A DNA stretch of 64,000 nucleotides, from NCBI RefSeq assembly GCF_020497125.1, contig NC_059075.1, forward strand, positions 63,569,321-63,633,320, in the 5' to 3' direction. Below the pieces are notes generated by a model that was given only the letters and a program-made list of their open reading frames with translations, was not told the DNA's origin and did not search any database. Shown piece by piece: positions 11,532 through 23,100 of the stretch (its first letter is position 1; every line of letters starts with the position of its first letter). This stretch comes from Mauremys mutica. Its lineage: Eukaryota > Chordata > Testudines > Geoemydidae. The position numbers were made by a program, and so were the translations under genes.

Positions 11532-12222
11532 TGGCATTTCTCAAACTGGGGTCTGTGGACCCCTGGGGTTCCCCTAGGGTACTCCAGGGGGTCTGCGGGC
11601 CTCGCTGATCAAGTCCTCCCCCTCCCTCAACTTCTCCCACTCCTTCTATCTCTCGGCGGCTACTGAAGCCAAACTGGGAGATTTTAGAGGCTAAAAGTCT
11701 GGCAGCGTAGCAGGGCTAAGGCAGGCTCCCTACCTGCCCTGGCCCCATGCCAGTCCTGGAAGCAGCCAGCACGTCCCTATGGCCCCAGGAACTGCAGCCA
11801 ATGGGAGCTGCAGGGGCAGCATGTTGAGGGACCCTGGACCACCCACCTAGGAGCCACTGCCAGAGAGATGTGCTGGTCACTTTTGGGAGCCGCTTAAAGT
11901 AAGTGCCGCCAGGCTGGAGCCTGCACCCCTCCCCCACACCCTTGCCCTAGCCCAGAGCCCGCACCCAAACTTCCTCCCAGAGCCCTCACCCCCTCCTGCA
12001 CCCCAACCCCCTGACCCAGCCTGGTGAAAGTGAGTGAGGGTGGAGGGAGCGAGTGATGGAGGGAGAGGGGATGGAGTGAGCAGGGGGCAGGAAGGAATGG
12101 GGCCTTGGAGGAAGGGGTAGAGTGGGGGCAGGGCCTGGGGCTGAGCAGGGGGCTTTGAGGGTCCCCAAAATTTTTAAAATCAAAATGGGGGTCCTCAGGT
12201 TGCTAAAGTTTGAGAACCGCTG
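11532..12222. mobile_element. Non-autonomous hAT element with 8-bp target duplication
   Basis: 691 bp. The left end TGGCATTTCTCAAACTGGGG is an eroded form of the right end's inverse (CAGCGGTTCTCAAAC). A perfect 8-bp direct repeat TTATAGAT flanks it at 11524-11531 and 12223-12230. GC-rich interior, no transposase. Open frames on both strands inside are compositional. Confidence 0.85.
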
Positions 12223-12359
12223 TTATAGATGATAAAACTGATTGAAAAAATCGTCCAATTGATGACAGTTTCAAGTAACATTAATTGGGCCAAATTTTTC
12301 GTAGTAACATCAGTTCTAATGGAGTTACTATGAATTTACTCAAGACTGGATGTCTTTCT

Positions 12360-12510
12360 GCAAGCTACGCTCTAGCTCAACCAAAAGTTATGGGCTTCAT
12401 GTCAGAAATTACTTGGTGAAATTTTGTGGCCTGTGCCATGCATGAGGTCAAGACTAGATGATCATAATGGTCCCTTCTGGTCTTAAAATTAATGGATCTA
12501 TGAATACCCT
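12360..12510 (+). repeat. CR1-type LINE or SINE 3' tail
   Basis: Contains gactagatgatcataatggt then cccttctggtcttaaaatta and a tctatga-like end, the typical 3' tail shared by CR1 LINEs and CR1-mobilised SINEs in reptiles. No upstream coding part. Confidence 0.65.
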
Positions 12511-14331
12511 GGTGTAACTGAATGCAGAATTAGTTAATTTGTGTCTTGATTTTCCAGTTGCACTGGAGCTGCTTTTTTTTTTTTTCCTAATATGTATGCC
12601 AGTATGTTTAACAGTAGACAGCGATAGTTCAACTGTGAGATAAATTTAACGGGAAGGAATGTTCTTGAAAGCAGCAACTACTGTTTATACTTGCTTGTTT
12701 AACATCTTGTGAGCATGTGTGAAAATGAGAAGAAAAGAAAAACAAATCTTAACAGAAATATAAGAAAAGGGCAGAAAACAGTTTGAGAAGCTGGAGAGAG
12801 ACTGGCATGCAAATCAAGGGGGAAGAGGCAACATAAATTAAGAAGGGAGCAAATTCATCTCAGGTGTAACTACTGAAGTAAGTAGTTTCAAGTTATGAAT
12901 TTGGCCCTGTATTCTGAATGCAAAGTGCTGGATTTCAGCTGCATAAATTCTATTAAGGAATTCTTTGTCTTTAAACCTTGTATGTTGAGTTAAGAATATA
13001 CTCCTTAAATCGAGTTAAAAGCAAAAGTTATCTTTACTGGTCAGTTTCCCAAAAAATATTGTACAGTTATGACAACTGTTGTGATGTATTCAAACCTCTT
13101 TGGTTAGAAGTTTCAACAAATATCAGCCACTGATTTAGGAAATTCTAACACAAACAAGATATATTTTCTATTCAGCAATGTTCCCCCCTCAAAAAATGGT
13201 CATTATTTGTAATATGTTATTCACAAAATAGTTATTTTATAATCCTGGATAGCTACTATGATTTTTTTTTTCATGAAAACATAAGATTTAAGTTTGTAAA
13301 GAGCCATTTTATTTGGACTATATTTGATGAGAATTAATAGCCAATATATAAATAAATCCACTTGTGAACAGTAAATCTGTTTGAAAAGAGAAACAAGATA
13401 TTTAACTTATCCTTTCATTGTTGAATAATATTTAGCAACACAGTTACAAACATATATGCCAGGGCTGTTATCACTAACTAAACTTACTGCTTATGAACCA
13501 CTTGACTTGAACTTATTGTTGCTATCTGATGAACCTTGCCTCTGATACTACAGAATTAGGAGAGATTCTTTGGTCTTGTAGTGGTTGTTTATTGGAACAA
13601 CTTATCTGAAGAGAAGTGACACTAAAGAGTGGTGTGTATTGTTGTTTTTAATATGTTTCTGTGGTAAATGTGTGAGGGTGGGTTTTTGTCCAGTCAAAGT
13701 TAACATGCAAAGTGTTCATAGTCTATGCAAGCTAAGGATAATTTGCTAAATTGGAACTCTGACACATGGCACACTTAATTGAATACCTTTGTTTTCTACA
13801 TTAACCCCCCTCCCCTTTTTTTAAATTTTGGGTAATGGGTAAAAACTAGCTGTTTGTAGAGGCAAACACAGACTACTTATAGAAAAGAACACTGTTGCGT
13901 TCATATTTCACTTGAGAAATTACTAATATTTATTGTTTTTATATAATTTATACAGTATCTAAATGTTGCTGGTCATTTTTTACACAACATTGGAAGGAAA
14001 TGACCACTGCCGCAAAGTCTATAATCTAAGGACAGACCAAATATTACAAACTAAAGAAGCTTAGAGGAATATGAGGAGAAGAATTGTGACCACAGGCTTA
14101 TGGGGTGGTATTTCTTAAACTTTAAATTTATTTTTAAAAATAAATATTATGAGTCAGAGCAAGCGGAAAAATGAGGGGTGAGCTCAAAAATGGCAGGGAA
14201 AAAAGATGGAAGGACAGAAAGGAATACAATGAATAAGAGTGGGCAGTGATGGATGTGGGTAGGACACTGGGAAGGTATGCATGGTGACTAACATGATGTA
14301 GAGTATGCAGGTCCCAGAATATTAGAGAGAG
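12511..14331. other. Non-coding DNA, nothing recognised
   Basis: AT-rich with poly(T) runs near 12570 and 13263. No exon or recognised repeat. Confidence 0.45.
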
Positions 14332-14476
14332 AAGGTGGATGAGGTAATATCTTCTATTGTACCAACTTCTGTTGGTGAGAGAAACAAGCTTTCGAGCTTA
14401 CTGTAACCTCAAAAGCTTGTCTTTCACCAACAGAAGGTTTGTCCAATGAAAGATATTACCTCATTCACCTTGTCCT
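14332..14476. repeat. Foldback repeat, family copy 1
   Basis: Left arm 14332-14398 (gaaggtggatgaggtaatat at its start) pairs with right arm 14410-14476 (ending tacctcattcaccttgtcc). The same palindromic unit is at 44697-44925 and 55210-55390. Possibly a Penelope-like terminus, not proven. Confidence 0.7.
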
Positions 14477-15414
14477 ATGATATATAGTGTAAGATGAAAA
14501 ATTCAAAGCATTCATTGGATTCTGCCACAACAGTCAGGTGAGTGCTACTCAAAACACAAATTTTATATTCCCCTCCCCCCCAAAAAAGAATGTTGAATAA
14601 TATTTTTGTAGTGATCCACGCTTCACCATATTAGTTAACATTTTTATACAGCGGCATAAGCATGCATGTTGCTTTTCATAACAAAGACACAGTCCTTGTG
14701 CTGACTTACCTACCATCTTAACAGTATAATTCATATAATCTGCAAAGAAATGTAGTTTTTGCAAGTCAGAAGAATAGTGCCGTAGAAACTTAGGGTACTG
14801 AATCACCCCAGTTAACTCTCTAGCATCTTGAGGGCCCATCTGTCTGCAGGTCTAGGTAGAGAGAGAGAGAAAGAGTGGTTCTGGCTTCTGGTAGGTAGGG
14901 CTAGCTTTGGACTCTTGGGAGGAACTAGGTCCATCCAGTTTCCATCAATTTCTCCTTCCATCCCAGCTTGTGGCCCTGACATGACCCAACCTCCCAGACC
15001 AGGAACTAGCAGAAGGAAGGTATTAGGATCTGAAACTGGGAAGGAACCATGTGGAGGCAGCAGATTCTACAGGCACAAATACAAGCACAGGAGGTTTGTG
15101 CGGAATAAGCTCGAGTGTGAATTTAAAGTGCAATAGCTATTCGACCCTAACTCCCCATGTGGACACTTTTATGCTGCACTAGGAGTATCTTTGTGTGCTT
15201 TAGCTTAGTTCACTTTCTGACTGCTTGGGAGGCATGATCTGTTGCTCAGTGGGGGAGGTCGTGTAAAGGTTAAGTTGGCGGGAGAGGACTTGTTTAGAAA
15301 AGGGGAAAAAACAATGAAGGGTGGAGAAATAGGGGACTTGCTGTGAGGGGAGGAGGGGAGAAAGAGACAAGATTGTTCTTTCTAAATGCGGTGGGAAACA
15401 GTGCAAGTTAAAAA
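14477..15414. other. Non-coding DNA, nothing recognised
   Basis: No exon recognised. Short GA-rich tract near 14855-14875. Confidence 0.4.
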
Positions 15415-15640
15415 TTCAATCCACACTCTTGAGTGACATAGTTATACTGACCTAACTCCTATATGATCTAACAGGAGGGCGTCTCCCATCAACATAGCTA
15501 CTGCCTCTTGGGGAGGTAGAGTATCTACACCCACATGAGACGCTTTCCTGTGGGTGTAGGTAGCATCTTCACTGAAGGGCTATAGTGGTGCAGCTGTGCT
15601 GCTGCAGCGTTGTAAGTATAGACAAGCCACTAGTTAAACT
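15415..15640. mobile_element. Miniature element fragment ending in ...TATAGACAAGCC
   Basis: The right end reads gttgtaagtatagacaagcc, the GGCTTGTCTACA-type terminus in inverse. The inside has paired stretches such as ctacctcttggggaggtag and ctacacccacatgagacgct / cctgtgggtgtag. The left terminus is eroded. Confidence 0.5.
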
Positions 15641-18600
15641 GATGCAGACCCCTAATGTAAACACACTTATACTGCTTAAACAAGATGTAAATAGATTTAA
15701 GTTTAAAATGGTCTATCTTTCTAGCATAGACAAGGACTATTACTTATAACTGTCTCTCATAGCAGGTGGTTAGTGTGGCCCGGTTTCTGGTTGTATGTTA
15801 AGTTAACAGCTAAGAAGACTAGCGGCTGCTTTAAACCTTTCTATGTAATAGAGTTTGTGCAGTCTTACTCCCTGTTTCTTGGGAACAGTACAACTTCAAA
15901 CATACACTTTCATAGTGTGGATCACAAGATTTACCTGGTATTCAAATATTTAAAAGTTTCATCCTGTTTTGTACACTCAAATAGGGCATGGAGGCTTTTG
16001 AGATCTTTAGATAATCAATTCTTATGCCACTCAGTAAAACATCAACAACTCTTACTTCAGCTCTCAACCCTGGGTATCTTCAGATTTTGACAGGGCCTTG
16101 ACATTGCTGTAGAAGCAGCACACTCAACCCCTAGGAAGGAGAATATCATTTTTGACCAACACTTTGTGGTCAGCATAAAGTGAGCTCTTCCCCAGGCCAT
16201 GTTCACCATTCCTTGTTTGGAAGGACAAATTTCCCCCAAACTAGACCTCAAAATGGGGGCGGGCAAGAGCAGATACATAAGAAGAAAAAGATGGGGGGAG
16301 GGAGGAATCCCAAAAATATCTCTGTTCTTTTACCCGTCAACAAAAAAAATAAACCAGACCCATATTTCCATTAGCAAGGATATGGAGGATTGCTAAATGT
16401 GATGGGCAAGAGTGGAAATAGGGTGTGCTTCCCCAGTACTTCAACCCTTGGCCAGTGTATAACTTCAGTACAAAAGGTTGAGCACATTTTGACCTTGTGA
16501 GATTGATCTATAGGCCCTGTCACATCAAGGAGCCTGCATTAATTTCCTACCATGATGACTCAGGCCAAAAATCACAAATATTATGGTTTGACTTGTGATC
16601 ATTAAAACTCAGATGCTTTTCCAAATAATTGTAACGTTTTAGGGAAAAAATGGCCTAATTTGGATTGTGCTGATGTAATGAGTCTACAAACACGGAGCCA
16701 AATTCTTCCTTCAGTGCTCAACAGAAATAATGGGATTACAACAGAGCATCTTAGAGAAGAATTTGGTTTACAGACTTTTTTAGTCAGTGTGTTTAATAAA
16801 TAGCCTGCCTGAGATTGATCACTGTGCTCTAAAGCAGAGGTAGCTAATAGTAAATCAAACATTCTATGCTGCCATGATCCCAGGTCAGTTACTTCCAAGT
16901 GCTTCCTTAATTAGAACACTGTTGGAGCTGTTGCTGAGCAATTAGACCTAAATACAGTTCAGAAAACACTTTGGTGAAATCCAGAACTATTTTAGAACAC
17001 AATAGGGATACATTTCGGATCAACCACTTTCTAAGCTGCAACAGCACTGTGGTTAAAGAAACAAAAACATGTCACAGTTCCAAAGCACAGCAGGACCACC
17101 AGTCAGCAACTATTGCTATATCAGAGTTTTGGGAAACTTGAAGTACTTTTCTATTAGTAAACTTTTGTTCTCTGAAGCACGTACAGGGCTCAGTTCTGCA
17201 CTCATTACTCTTGAGCAGTCCCCTTAAAGTCCATAGAACTCACTGTGCGAGGTAAGAACTGCAGGATCAGGCCCATATTCTGATTTGATATTTATTCAAT
17301 TATTTTTAGAAGAGCGTTGCCTTTTCCAGAGAAACCACCGAGTTAAATAACAGATGTTGAAACACTACTACAAAGCAACTTCCAAGAATACTCTAACCTC
17401 AAACCAAATCCCTCCCGTTATATTTTCCCACAGCTCAAAGAAGGCCTCAAGGGCAAAATACTGCCTGTGATCTTATTTTATATTTCAAGTGTGTGTGATT
17501 GATTACAAGGAGCAAATTTTTGAAAAGCCTAGTGGTATCTGGGTTCTTTTAGCAGAGAACAGTGCTACAAGAGAACAGTTTCCCAGTGCCCTGAGAGAAT
17601 GTGAAGTTGTAACTGCATTCTGCTGGGCAAAAAGAAAATATATTTTTAATAGAGAAAAGGATAATCATTAATAACATTTATACATCCGTGTTTTTACAGA
17701 CATCAACATAATGCGTTCTCTGCCCTGAATAATTTACAATCTTTATTTAATAAAAAAAATGCGCAGGATAGAAGACAGGACAGCAGTACATGAGTGGGTG
17801 AAATCCTGTCAATTAAGTCACTGGGTAAAATGTCCATTGACTTCAGTGGCACCAAGATGTCACCTTCTAAGCAGGAAGAAGACATGGAGCAGAGACGGGA
17901 AAGGGAGGCTAAGGGAATGGAATATTAAACAAGAAGGGAAGGAAGAAAAAATTAGAGCAGAGATTACAGAGGGTCTTGTAGGTGAGGATGAGGAGTTTGC
18001 ATTTGATGTGGCAATGGGTAAAAAAAACATGCAGTTTCAGCCTTCTGGATGACAGCAACCTGTTCAGCATAGCGCTCTTGTCCATCATATTAAAGTGTCT
18101 GCCTGTGTTTTCACAGTGCTTGGTTGGTATATGTTGGTAAAGGTGTTATATATTGTTAGGCAGGTCTGTCTTCCTATTTACATTGTACCATGTTTGAACC
18201 TTCCAGCGGCTGTCATTCCTGACATAGAATACTTTTGTTAGATATACTGCCATTGATCCACCAACGATGAGCTGACATTTGACTTCTGGCTCAGATGGTT
18301 TATTATCAGAGAACACAAATAGCCAAGTTGTCCTTGATTAATGAAATGTGTGCATATAGTCTCAGCCTTCAGTGGAGTTGGAACTATAATGAATTTTCTG
18401 CGAAGAATTGGCGTCTGTTGTGATTTGAACTGTAATATGACCTGCAAATTAAGTCTCAAGAGTTTATTTTTGATAGCTCTGAGTGTTACCCTTGCTTGGG
18501 ATTGGGGTAAATTGATGTTTTCCCTGCAGTATATTTGTCGTCTTTATCCACCATTGCTAAATTTAGTACATTTACCTGTCTGTGAAAGAAACAAAGGTTG

Positions 18601-18989
18601 ACTGAATGTTTGCAGAGTATGGTATGTAACTGTGTATATATACAGGTTAACTTTCTACATGAATAGAAAATATTTTTATACTTACAATATTTTCTTTGAA
18701 AGACTTCAGCTGTACTGAGTTCATTTATCCTGTGCTGGAGGGCTTAGCAGTTGACAGCCAGCACAGAGGGGACTCCATACTCCAGCATACCTAGCAGAGG
18801 AGATGACTACTCTTTACACTGCTGTGGAGTGGGGGTTTGGTATGTTGGTGATTGGGTCAGTGGGTTTGGGCACAGTCCAGTCCAAACAGGAAAACACAAA
18901 GTAGGAACTGAGCAACAGGTAACACCTGTTACTTTCTGCCATGCCTAGCAGTAGCCAGCTTTTGGCCTTGAGGATTGTGATGCCCAGCT
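15641..18989. other. Non-coding DNA with no recognised exon
   Basis: About 3.3 kb. 17190-17275 (cagttctgcactcattactc through gcaggatcaggccc) resembles an old widespread amniote repeat, class unknown. Nothing else can be supported. Confidence 0.4.
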
Positions 18990-19140
18990 CCTTTATTAAC
19001 TTTATTAATTATTTGTATTGCTGTAGCGCCTTGGAGCCCTAATCGTGATTCAGGACACCATTGTGCCAGGTGCTTCACAAACACAGCACAAAAAGACAGT
19101 CCCTGTCCCAACGAGCTTACAATCTAAGTATAAAACAAGA
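18990..19140 (+). repeat. Old interspersed repeat (SINE-like) with GCGCCTTGGAGCCC core
   Basis: Contains gtagcgccttggagccctaa, caggacaccattgtgccagg and cgagcttacaatctaag, a sequence I recognise as a common interspersed repeat of reptiles and birds. Exact family name not recalled. Confidence 0.5.
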
Positions 19141-19184
19141 GATGACAGATTGGAGAAACAAGGGGAATTCAACCTTACCCAAAT

Positions 19185-19760
19185 AGCAGTTGGCAATGGT
19201 TCACTGTCGCACTGGTTGGGTTCTGCAGGGATCTGTCCTGGGTCTGGTACTATTCAATATTTTTACTAATGACTTTAATAGTGGAGTGGAGAGTATGGTT
19301 GTAAAATTTGCGGGTGACACCAAGCTAGGAGCAGTTGCAAGCACTTTGGAGGATAGGATTAGAATTCAAAATGACCATGACAAATTGGTCAGAAATGAGA
19401 GACAAAATTCAGTAAAGACAAGTGCAGAGTACTACACTTAGGAAGGAAGACTCAAATGGCCAGTTACAAACTGTCTCTGTTGTAATACTGCAGAAAAGGA
19501 TCTGAGGTTAGTGGATCACAAGTTGAATGAGTTAATGTGACACAGTTGCATAAAAGGCTAATATTCTGGGGCATATTAACAAGGGTGTTGTATGCAGAAC
19601 ACGGGATGTAATTGTCCCACTCTGTTTGTCACTGGTGAGGCCTCGGCTGGAGTATTGTATCCAGTTTTGGGCAGCACACTTTAAGAAAGATTTGAGCAAA
19701 TTGGAGAGAATCCAGAGGAGAGCAACAAAAATGTTTTAGAAAATGTTTAGAAAACCTATC
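19185..19760 (+). mobile_element. CR1 LINE, 3' reverse-transcriptase fragment
   Basis: Encodes VLQGSVLGLVLFNIFTNDFN then KFAGDTKLGAV, the CR1 RT block with FADDTKL mutated to FAGDTKL, followed by frameshifts. Further on comes the typical 3' end gcctcggctggagtattgta and atccagaggagagcaacaaa. A 5'-truncated dead copy. Confidence 0.8.
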
Positions 19761-20028
19761 CTGTGAGGAAAGGTTAAAATAAGTGGGCATGTTTAGTCTT
19801 GAGAAAAGGAGATGGGGGGGGGGGGGCGCTGGTTACAGTCTACCTTTTTTATCTTGTCCACTTTCCACATGTTTGTTAGTCCCATGAAATAAGTCCATAC
19901 GCAAATGGGATAGAATTTCTTATCATTTTAGACTTATGAAAAAAAGACTAAATGATGTTTGAATGGCAGTGAGTGTTTCCAAGGAGGGAATGACTCACTG
20001 AGTGCATTTTTTCTTTCGATCGTTCCAG
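19761..20028. other. STARD9 intron end
   Basis: Includes a G11 homopolymer near 19816-19826. No other feature. Confidence 0.4.
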
Positions 20029-20145
20029 GTTTTCCAGGACCTCGGCACCTCAGTGCTATCTGGTGCTTTTAAGGGGTACAACATCTGTCTTTTTGCATAT
20101 GGACAGACGGGTTCAGGAAAAACGTACACGATGATGGGAACTCCA
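20029..20145 (+). CDS. STARD9: STARD9 motor exon with P-loop
   Basis: 117 nt, begins and ends in phase 0. Acceptor cgttccag, donor gtgagt. Encodes [18 protein letters not shown], then the nucleotide-binding P-loop in [18 protein letters not shown]. This is the first motor exon I can find; the preceding exon (ending about one codon before VFQDL in other species) was looked for in 1-20028 and not recognised. Confidence 0.95.
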
Positions 20146-23100
20146 GTGAGTCATAGCCTTGATTACACTATTTTTTTAAAATCTGTTTGTTAAATTGAAG
20201 TTCATGATTAAGATCCTAATTAAGCAAAATGTTTAAGCATGTTTTACTAGGGATTACTTGTGCTTAAAATTAAGCACATGCTTAAGTACATAGCTAAATA
20301 ATGTAGCACAAGCTAAAATCATAAAAATATGGAGGGGGTGTATATATGTATACAAAATAAAATTCCTTTTGTAGACTGTGCTCTTTGGATGTTGCATATG
20401 TGTGGTTTACTTTTTAGTCTAAAAAAACCAAGTTTTCCACCATGAACACTAGCCAGTCTGCACCTCTACAAAATATTTTAATGTCACTTTCTTTGACAAT
20501 CAGAGAGCCATGTTGAAGTTAAATTACTTTTACTAATTAAAATTTGGAATAATTATTTGTGCAATCTTTTCTGCTGCATTTTTGTGAGAAGACTTTGTTG
20601 TCCATTAGGGAACAGTCTGAGGTGACCATACTTGCTTCATTTCCAATTACTAAATGAATTTGAATGGAAGCTTTGGGGGTGAAACATTAGCATGTGCTCC
20701 TCAAAGCCAGTCAGTTCTAAGATATTTGATTTATGGGGCCCCACTTAGTGTGCCTTTATGTGTTAAAGCACCCAAACCAGTGAGTCCTTTGGAAGGGTTA
20801 CTGGCTTTGCTGATCCAGAGGGAAAGGTAGATCATCTCTCTGAAAACCTATATAAATCGAAGGGGAGTGAATTCTCTCTAAAGCAGTGGTTCTCAACCTA
20901 CTTACCATTGTGGGCCACATATGTGTTATGCGGGCTGCATCCAATACTACCTGTATGGCCCTAAGGATGTCACATGGGCCACAGCTCTGTGCTGAGTGGG
21001 CTGCAGTCTGAGAATCACTGCAAAAGAGAGAACCATTTTTAAAGGAGACAGCAAGAGCAAGTCACTACCTCCCGCTGCCTGAGAGGACCACTGATTCAGG
21101 TAAAGGATGGGGGGAGAGAGACACTTCAAATAAAATTTTTTGAACCTATAAAAATGGTTCAAGGTTGGTCTGAATTTTGATTACAGTTTCTGTTTGGTTC
21201 TTATTTTTACTGAACTGGTTCTGCTGTCCATAGAATGACCATATTAGCTTACTAAAGGCACCACCTGACAGGCATCTGCCTGGAGATTTTGCCCATCTGA
21301 TACCCAAGACTTGATTCTCTTCCGGTTTTGAATCAAGACTAGCGCCATGGAAGTCAGAAGAATTATACTGATGTAAAACTAATGTAAGTGAGAGGAGAAT
21401 CAGGTCACTAGTGTCTGATTATCTTGGAAGTATAATAGCAGTTTACAATGACCATATCTTAAAAATCATTACTAATTCCTATGGCACTTTCATTGTCGTA
21501 ATGTTGCTGCTGGATTCTTTGGTGAGAGTGATTTGTGCGTCAGGAAGAGTCCCACTTTGACCCAATATTTAATAATTTGCATTTATTGTACTACATTATT
21601 AGCATTGTTAATAGCTAGAATATCAGCCTGCTTGGTCTGTAGAGAACTTTCACATTTACAAAAATGCATTTATTTAGGGAAACCTGTTTTGTTTTTGTTT
21701 TCCCCTTAATTTGTTCCATTTCAAATATTCCTTCTAAAAATCTTTGCATCCTACTGCAAAGAGATTCCAAGTGGGAGGGCCTGAGCCTGAAGGTAGCTCC
21801 AAGTCTTTACATAAGCCATGTGCTGTAGCAACTGGAGTCATCTTAGCCTTGAACTCTTCAGCATCCCCTGCCTATGAAAAATGCCCTAAGATGACTTCCA
21901 GTGAGGGTAAGGTTGACAGTTATGGGTACAGCCACCATTCTAGCCAGAGTATATCATCCCTTTAAATCAGGGGTTCTCAAACTGGGGGTTGGGACCCCTC
22001 AGAGGGTCATGAGGTTATTACATGGGGGGGTTGAAAGCTGTCACCCTCCACCACAAACCCTGCTTTGCCTCCAGCATTTATAATGGTGTTAAATATATAA
22101 AAAGGTGTTTTTAATGCATAAGGGGGGGTCGCACTCAGAGGCTTGCTAAGTGAAAGGGGTCAACAGTACAAAAGTACAAAACCCCTGCTTTAAGTGATTA
22201 CTTCTAGAGATGCTGCAACTGGAATAGCTGAGTTGTCACAGATCTGAGGGTATGGCTACACTTACAAATCTGCAGCGCTGGTAGTTGCAGCGCTGGTCAT
22301 CCAGCTGTGCAGGGCCAGCGCTGGTGTGTGGCCACACTCACAGCTACCAGCGCTGCAGTGTGGCCACATTTGTAGCATTTGCAGCGCTGTTGGGAGTGAT
22401 GAATTATGGGCAGCTATCCCAGCATTCAAGTGGCAGCAATGTGCTTTTCAAAAGAGGGGGGTGTGGGGCAGTGTGACAGGGACCGGGGGGGAGAGAGAGA
22501 GAGTGGATTTTTGGAACCGACACTGTGCAAAATCAGAAAATTTTCCCACCCCCTTACTGTTAACTGCAAACAACCTGCATCCAACATACTCCCCTCTGCC
22601 CCCTCCCCCGTTTCTCTCAAGCAAAGCAAACACTCAACCCCTGCAGGGGTTATCTCATTTCATTGTTGACAGTAGTTACAGATTAATGACAGCAAACAGG
22701 AGCTATAAGCAGCTCCCGGTGGAGCCCGGAGCTCCGAATTGACAACAAAACAAAGAGAGGCTGCATAACAAAACAAAGGGAATAATTTAGTTAAAAGCAT
22801 TCTGGGATACTCCTTATACCCTGGAGGCCAATAACAGCGCTGGTGAGTGTCCACACTTGATGACCAGCGCTGCAGAACCAGCGCTGCAACCCTTATACCC
22901 CAAGCAGACCTGGGTGTACGGCCAGCGCTGCAGCCAGGGAGTTGCAGCGCTGGTTGTGCCCTGCAAGTGTGGACAGGGTGTAATTGCAGCGCTGGAAAGC
23001 CTCTACCAGCGCTGCAACTTGCAAGTGTAGCCAAGCCCTAACACTGAGAATGCTCCAGGACAGATTGTGTTGTGATCTCCACAATCACTGCTTGTGTATC

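Noticed and set aside
19816..19826. G11 run taken as a possible functional G-tract
   Set aside because: A single homopolymer with no neighbouring G runs does not meet a quadruplex pattern and lies at a decayed CR1 end.
22326..22742. A 138-residue plus-strand frame inside the miniature transposon
   Set aside because: It runs through the octamer array and unrelated filler and has no transposase motif.
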